From positions 1 through 10,064 of the forward strand of contig SCPY01000298.1 in the NCBI GenBank assembly GCA_004299495.1: 10,064 bases of DNA, written 5' to 3'. The notes below the pieces were generated by a model. That model ran no database searches, was not told where the DNA came from, and saw only the letters and a program-made list of their open reading frames with translations. Below, piece after piece: positions 5,592 through 10,064 of this stretch. Source of the DNA: a bacterium (GTDB lineage: Bacteria > Omnitrophota > Gorgyraeia > Gygaellales > UBA12090). Within the stretch, counting starts at the first letter, position 1. Every line of letters starts with the position of its first letter. Both the position numbers and the translations under genes were made by a program.

Positions 5592-6740
5592 TTAGGCAAC
5601 GCTGACTCTATGCACATCTTGCTGCTGGTCGTATCCCTCTCTAATCACAATCGGCTCCTTGAGGGGAACGCGGACAATCTCACTGCCCTTCTCATCATAA
5701 CCGATGCAATGGCCTTCATCAATCTTCCCCTCCACCCTATAAGAATGAACTATGCTATCGGTTGACCCCTGCAGCATCAAAATCCCGATCAGATTAAGGT
5801 CGTCCTGGGCCTTACGGTACATCTCAACCGCCTTCTTTGCTCCCGGGCCAAAGAGCATGCGATTAAAGCCCTCGGGGACATTGACGGGTGGAATATAATA
5901 GACATTCGGCTCAGTGCCGAATTGCGGAAAAAGCGGAAGAGCAATCTTTTTGATGTGCACCAGGTAATCTATGGGGTTGTCCTCGCGCGGCTGATTCCAT
6001 ACGCTCTTAAATCCGAACAGCCTTATCTTACCTATACAGTTTACCACGCACTGGGTTTGCTTACCCTGCTCAACTGCCGGATAGCAGGAAATGCATTTTT
6101 CAGATTTTCCGGTAAAACTTCTAAACATTGACTTTTTATACGGGCATCCCCGCACGCACTCCTGATAACCCCGGCACCTACCTTGGTCAAGCAGCACAAT
6201 GCCGTCTTCATGCCTTTTATAGATGGATTTACGCGGACAAGCCGCTAAACAGCCGGGATAGGTGCAATGGTTGCAAATTCTTTGCAGATAAAACATCCAA
6301 GGCTGGTGCGGAATCTTGATATACTCACCCTGCTTCACCGGCTGGCTAACTTCATCTTCGCCTATATTAGGATGCAGCCAATCATCTTCGTCGGGTGTAA
6401 AGCCTAAAATCTCTTCGCCTGCCGCCGCGCGCTCGCTCTCAAAAATAGTTTTTCCCGTATACTTATCACCATCCCATTGCTGGGGGCCAAGAAGCTCCAG
6501 AAGGCGCGCATCCCAGCCCAAAGGATAAAAACCCCAGGGCTTTGTCTCTACATTGTTCCACCACATAAACTCCTGGCCCTTACCTGAGGTCCAAGTCATT
6601 TTACAGGCCATCGTGCATGTCTGGCAGGCAATGCATTTATTCGTATCAAAAACCCAAGCCACCTGTTTTTTGGGGCGCGACTCAGGATATTTATATTCCA
6701 TTTCCCTTTTTAACTGCCAGTTATACACTTTTTGCATCAT
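5592..6740 (-). CDS. nxrB: Iron-sulfur beta subunit, NxrB/NarH-like
   Basis: The beta subunit wires electrons between the molybdenum site of alpha and the haem of gamma through four clusters. The 382-residue product has CIACQTCTMAC (36-46), CNHCTYPGCLAAC (156-168), CRGYQECVRGC (189-199) and C216, C219, C231, C235. In the third group Y192 replaces the second cysteine, as expected for the 3Fe-4S cluster of this family (Trp in NarH). The stretch KMTWTSGKGQEFMWWNNVET closely follows nitrite oxidoreductase and nitrate reductase beta chains. There is no signal peptide, as usual for a subunit exported with alpha by the Tat system. The gene overlaps the alpha stop as ATGA. Two ATG codons are adjacent; AAAGGAG ten bases before the first favours 6740. 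NarH, DdhB, SerB or ClrB function is the alternative; the symbol reflects resemblance, not proven activity. Confidence 0.85.
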   Translation of the reverse strand: MMQKVYNWQLKREMEYKYPESRPKKQVAWVFDTNKCIACQTCTMACKMTWTSGKGQEFMWWNNVETKPWGFYPLGWDARLLELLGPQQWDGDKYTGKTIFESERAAAGEEILGFTPDEDDWLHPNIGEDEVSQPVKQGEYIKIPHQPWMFYLQRICNHCTYPGCLAACPRKSIYKRHEDGIVLLDQGRCRGYQECVRGCPYKKSMFRSFTGKSEKCISCYPAVEQGKQTQCVVNCIGKIRLFGFKSVWNQPREDNPIDYLVHIKKIALPLFPQFGTEPNVYYIPPVNVPEGFNRMLFGPGAKKAVEMYRKAQDDLNLIGILMLQGSTDSIVHSYRVEGKIDEGHCIGYDEKGSEIVRVPLKEPIVIREGYDQQQDVHRVSVA

Positions 6741-9700
6741 TTTATAAATGCTCCTTTAAGGAAATTATGCATAGTCTCGCCTTCATAGCTTGGCCGTAAA
6801 CCTAACTTTGCCGGACGCCAGACTTTATCTCCGTTAATCCCGCCGTCTTCAGCTTTGGTAAACTTGACAAAGCTTTCTTTGGGCGATCCCGTCGGGCAGT
6901 GCACATCCGGCGCAAAGCCTTTACCGATAACCCTGCCGATAGTGTCCTTTCTCACCAGGCTCTCCGTCATCAAGGTAGGCTTAAGCCAACCGCGGGTGGC
7001 GCTCTGGTGCGAGCCGAACCTATACATCGCCTGATAGCCGGTACGCGGGTTCCTGGCTAAGCCATCCGCGTTATTTAAATGTCCTTCTACTGAACCATAG
7101 GTCGCGCCATACATATGAAACCAGGAACGGCTAACCGTAGGCGGGATGCCCCAGTAATATCGCGCGCGCAGCATCAGACGGGCGAGCCGATAGTTTTCGC
7201 TTCCCGGCTTCTTCTCCCCCACATACGGCCTGTCTTCAGGGTCCGCGTCTACCCACACATAATCGCCGTCTTCAATGCCTAACGCCTTGGCATCGGAGGG
7301 ATTAATATCCACATAGCCCTCGCCCACCCAGGGCTTACGCTTGTCTTTGCGATAGGGATCACCGAAAGGCCCAAACCAAATAGAGATAATATCAATATCT
7401 ACCGGCGTAGTATGCACCCCATGCCTGTATTTCGGAGTAATGTAGACATGGGTATATCCGTCTTTCTTAAGCGGATGGTCTGACTTCACTACCTCCTCAG
7501 GGGTCATTACCACATTTCTTACCTGGCGCACATCTGTTGATAGATTATCTCTGGATAGGCCATATTGTTCCGGCTGCGCCGGTTTTAGAGCGGGATGCGG
7601 TTTTGCCACGATTACATTCGGCTCATGGATAGTAGCGTCCACCGGCTCGCGATAAACAGGCAGATTTTCTCCATACTCAATAAACTCATCCTCGTCGCGG
7701 TAAAACTCCAATCTTCCGGTTTTGGTATACCACTTTTTGTTTTCCTGCATCTGCTCCCAGCCCACAATCTTCGGATAGGTGCGGCTCATCAGAAGCGCAG
7801 GAATGCCTTCCTTGGCATTCTTCTCTAATTCTAAGATATTATACCCCTTTGTCATGGAACTGGCATTGAATATCCTCTGCAGATACGCCTCTACCTTTGA
7901 CTCACCAACAAATTTCCAGTAATCGTTGAAGCGCTGGTCATTTAAAATTCTACCTAACGCCGCCCCTACGCCGGCATATACCTCAACGTCGGAACGCGTA
8001 TCATGCAACCGCTTTAATGGAGTGCGAGGAAACACCTGCAGAAAGGCGTTAGTTACCGAGGCGGTGGCATCGGGAAATTTGAGCTCCGCCCAGGAATCCA
8101 CAGGGAAAACCACATCCGCGTATTCGCAAGAAGCGGTCCACCACCAGTCGCTCACCGCGATCATATCTATCTTAGGGATGACATTGATCACCATATTATA
8201 ATGGCCCTTGAGATTACCCAAGATAGAGTTAGCATTAGCAAACATAAGCGATTTGGTAGGCGTAGGAATGTGGGATTTTCCCGTAAAGAGCTTGTTGCCT
8301 ACCCGCAGCGGCTTGTCGCCATGATTGTAATAATGCGCGGACTCATATTTGAAATACTGTTTTACTTTGGCTGGCTTAGTTTCGTCAAGCTCAGCGGCAA
8401 AGGGATCTTCCATTATATATTGGCCCACACCGTCAAAGTAAGATACGCGGTAATTACCCGCGTAGCTTCCGATATTCCCTCCGTGGGTGCCTATATTCCT
8501 GGTCAAAGAACAAACCAGAAAGATTGCCCTATCCTTCAGGTCATTATTAAAGAAATGATTCGGCCCCATGCCCACAGGGATAAGGGTTTTGCCCCTATTT
8601 TCCGCTATCTGACGGGCCAAGCTGATAACAGCCTCTTGCGGCGCCCAGGTGATTTTAGAAACAGATTCCAAGTCAAAATTATCAAAAATATACTGAGAAA
8701 CAAGGCTGTAAATAGTCCTTACCTTTACCTTCTGTCCGTTTACCGTAACTTCAAACTCGCCGTCTAAAACCGGGTTTACGCCTTTTTCCTTAAAATGTTT
8801 CCCCACCTCTTCCCTTGTGATTGCGCAAGGGGCATTTTTATTTTTGTCCCAGACCACAAAGCTGCCCCATTCCTTAAGCAGGGCCTCGGGAATATATTGG
8901 TTGTCTCCCTGCTTAAACGGAGGAGGCGCTTTTTCGCCTTTTTTCAAAACCTTCACGTCTGCCGCCGGTTCAGCGGGCTTAAAATCAGGAATGGCTTCTT
9001 CTGCCCGCAATAATTTTAAGGTGTCCATCCGCACTAAAAAGGGCAGGTCGGTTGAGCTTAAAACATACTCTTCATCGTAGAGCTTTTCCTTCATTATTAC
9101 GCCGGCTATGCCTAAGGCAAAGGCCGCGTCCGTTCCGGGGCGGATAATAACCACCTCGTCTGATTTTGAAGCCACAGAGGAATACTCAACTGTTACGGCA
9201 ATAACTTTAGTGCCTTTTACCCGCGCCTCGGTCAACCAATGGCCGTCCGGCATTTTGGTAGAAATCCAGTTCATCCCCCAGGGAATAATAAGCTTGGCAT
9301 TTTCCGCGTCCATTAAGTCAAATTCAACCGTCTGCTGCCCACTCACCATAGGATGCCCGGGAGGCAAGTCGGTATGCCAGGAGTAATTATCCCAGCCCCT
9401 TGCTCCTACGGCGTCAGCCGCGGAAACCCCGCGGATGCTTGAGTCTAAAAGCGCCATAGAATTGCTTAAGCGGTACATTCCCAGGATGCGGGTGATCCCT
9501 AAGAGCGGCATCCCCCCTCTAAATTTTAAAGTCTGAACCCCGGCGCCATTTACCGCATCTATGCTTGCCGGGTCATAACCCTGCCTAGCAAGCAACTCTT
9601 TACCCTTATCTCCGGAAAAGGTGGTCGCGATATTAATCAGGCTCTTGGCCGCGATATCAAAAATCTCATCCCAGCTGACTTTTATAAAATTCTCTTTTCC

Positions 9701-10064
9701 TCTCTGAAAATATTCTCTCGGCGGACTGCCGTTCTCATCGCGAGGGAACCCTGCCTCAGCCCACTTCTTAAAACCTTCACGCACCATCGGGTATTTTACC
9801 CTTCTGGGCCCGAAGACGCGCCGGTTCAAGACCAAGCCTTTATTGCAGAGGCGCGGTTCCCAGCGTGAAGAAGCCTGGTTTCCGTAAATATCCTTCGCCT
9901 TGCCATAGCCGTAGCTGGGGCCGATACGGGTAATGATGTCATTTTTCACATAGGCCTTCAGCAGGCAGTTGTGGGTATCGTTGGGGGCGCAGAGGAAATG
10001 ATAGGTAGAGTCGTATTTAAACTGGCTGCGGTAAATCTTCTCCCAGTCTCTATCAGGATAGAAG
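6737..10064 (-). CDS. nxrA: Molybdopterin oxidoreductase alpha subunit, NxrA/NarG-like, N-terminus beyond the window
   Basis: The catalytic subunit of the operon carries Mo-bis-MGD and one N-terminal iron-sulfur cluster. The frame stays open to the right edge, giving 1108 visible residues; an apparent GTG start at 9949 is internal, because the residues before it are conserved: DWEKIYRSQFKYDST and CAPNDTHNC (25-33). C25, C33, C73 and perhaps D29 or H22 are candidate ligands of the first cluster. The pattern CAPNDTH then LYGN-like DIYGN and RRVFGPRRVKYPMVR matches, from memory, Nitrospira/anammox-type periplasmic NxrA and not membrane NarG (H-x3-C-x3-C). The likely Mo ligand is the Asp in WHTDLPPGHP (about residue 232). 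The C-terminal MGD-binding domain starts near HVYITPKYRHG. Known NxrA is about 1150 residues, so roughly 40 residues including any Tat signal are off-window. Nitrate reduction or another oxyanion substrate is possible. Confidence 0.88.
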   Translation of the reverse strand, partial: FYPDRDWEKIYRSQFKYDSTYHFLCAPNDTHNCLLKAYVKNDIITRIGPSYGYGKAKDIYGNQASSRWEPRLCNKGLVLNRRVFGPRRVKYPMVREGFKKWAEAGFPRDENGSPPREYFQRGKENFIKVSWDEIFDIAAKSLINIATTFSGDKGKELLARQGYDPASIDAVNGAGVQTLKFRGGMPLLGITRILGMYRLSNSMALLDSSIRGVSAADAVGARGWDNYSWHTDLPPGHPMVSGQQTVEFDLMDAENAKLIIPWGMNWISTKMPDGHWLTEARVKGTKVIAVTVEYSSVASKSDEVVIIRPGTDAAFALGIAGVIMKEKLYDEEYVLSSTDLPFLVRMDTLKLLRAEEAIPDFKPAEPAADVKVLKKGEKAPPPFKQGDNQYIPEALLKEWGSFVVWDKNKNAPCAITREEVGKHFKEKGVNPVLDGEFEVTVNGQKVKVRTIYSLVSQYIFDNFDLESVSKITWAPQEAVISLARQIAENRGKTLIPVGMGPNHFFNNDLKDRAIFLVCSLTRNIGTHGGNIGSYAGNYRVSYFDGVGQYIMEDPFAAELDETKPAKVKQYFKYESAHYYNHGDKPLRVGNKLFTGKSHIPTPTKSLMFANANSILGNLKGHYNMVINVIPKIDMIAVSDWWWTASCEYADVVFPVDSWAELKFPDATASVTNAFLQVFPRTPLKRLHDTRSDVEVYAGVGAALGRILNDQRFNDYWKFVGESKVEAYLQRIFNASSMTKGYNILELEKNAKEGIPALLMSRTYPKIVGWEQMQENKKWYTKTGRLEFYRDEDEFIEYGENLPVYREPVDATIHEPNVIVAKPHPALKPAQPEQYGLSRDNLSTDVRQVRNVVMTPEEVVKSDHPLKKDGYTHVYITPKYRHGVHTTPVDIDIISIWFGPFGDPYRKDKRKPWVGEGYVDINPSDAKALGIEDGDYVWVDADPEDRPYVGEKKPGSENYRLARLMLRARYYWGIPPTVSRSWFHMYGATYGSVEGHLNNADGLARNPRTGYQAMYRFGSHQSATRGWLKPTLMTESLVRKDTIGRVIGKGFAPDVHCPTGSPKESFVKFTKAEDGGINGDKVWRPAKLGLRPSYEGETMHNFLKGAFIK

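Noticed and set aside
8201..8767. Plus-strand open frame of 188 codons
   Set aside because: It lies wholly opposite the alpha subunit, whose minus-strand translation is conserved throughout; the plus-strand product shows no family motif.
9947..9949. GTG as start of the alpha subunit
   Set aside because: Residues upstream in the same frame, including CAPNDTHNC, match the conserved N-terminal iron-sulfur region, so the gene continues past the right edge.

Overview
The window is one bacterial gene cluster read entirely on the minus strand, so transcription runs from position 10064 toward position 1. I see no convincing gene on the plus strand and no RNA gene, insertion sequence or CRISPR array. 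Its core is a periplasmic type II DMSO-reductase-family molybdoenzyme. In transcription order it encodes a catalytic alpha subunit of NxrA/NarG type (N-terminus beyond the window), an iron-sulfur beta subunit of NxrB/NarH type, a TorD/NarJ-like chaperone, and a haem b gamma subunit of the EbdC/DdhC/NxrC type. ATGA start-stop overlaps link alpha to beta, chaperone to gamma, and gamma to the next gene, which indicates one translationally coupled operon.

Two CuA-type cupredoxin genes follow. The first encodes an unusual fusion: a signal peptide, a periplasmic domain with a complete CuA ligand set, and a multi-pass NapH/CcoG-like polyferredoxin. The second encodes a small membrane-anchored CuA domain. 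Together they look like a dedicated electron-transfer route between the periplasmic enzyme and the membrane. I infer this from order and motifs; it is the most novel-looking part of the window.

Next, about 10 bases past the last cupredoxin stop codon, is a near-consensus promoter (TTGACA, 17-base spacer, extended TGATAGAAT). A perfect 12+12 base inverted repeat overlaps its -10 box. It drives ahbA and ahbB, the two siroheme decarboxylase subunits of the alternative haem pathway (or their haem d1 NirDLGH relatives), followed by a regulator joining an XRE helix-turn-helix to a MEDS/DcmR sensory domain, cut by the left edge. The layout suggests that haem or siroheme processing for this respiratory module is under its own, probably repressible, control.

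Host: the short overlaps, moderate base composition, NXR-like enzyme of the Nitrospira/anammox type, alternative haem route and a TTTATGG heptamer repeat coding for a signal peptide fit an uncultured anaerobic or microaerophilic lineage such as Omnitrophota, Nitrospirota or a relative. My leaning to Omnitrophota is low-confidence inference, because no taxonomic marker gene is present. Whether the enzyme oxidises nitrite, reduces nitrate or acts on another oxyanion cannot be settled from sequence alone.
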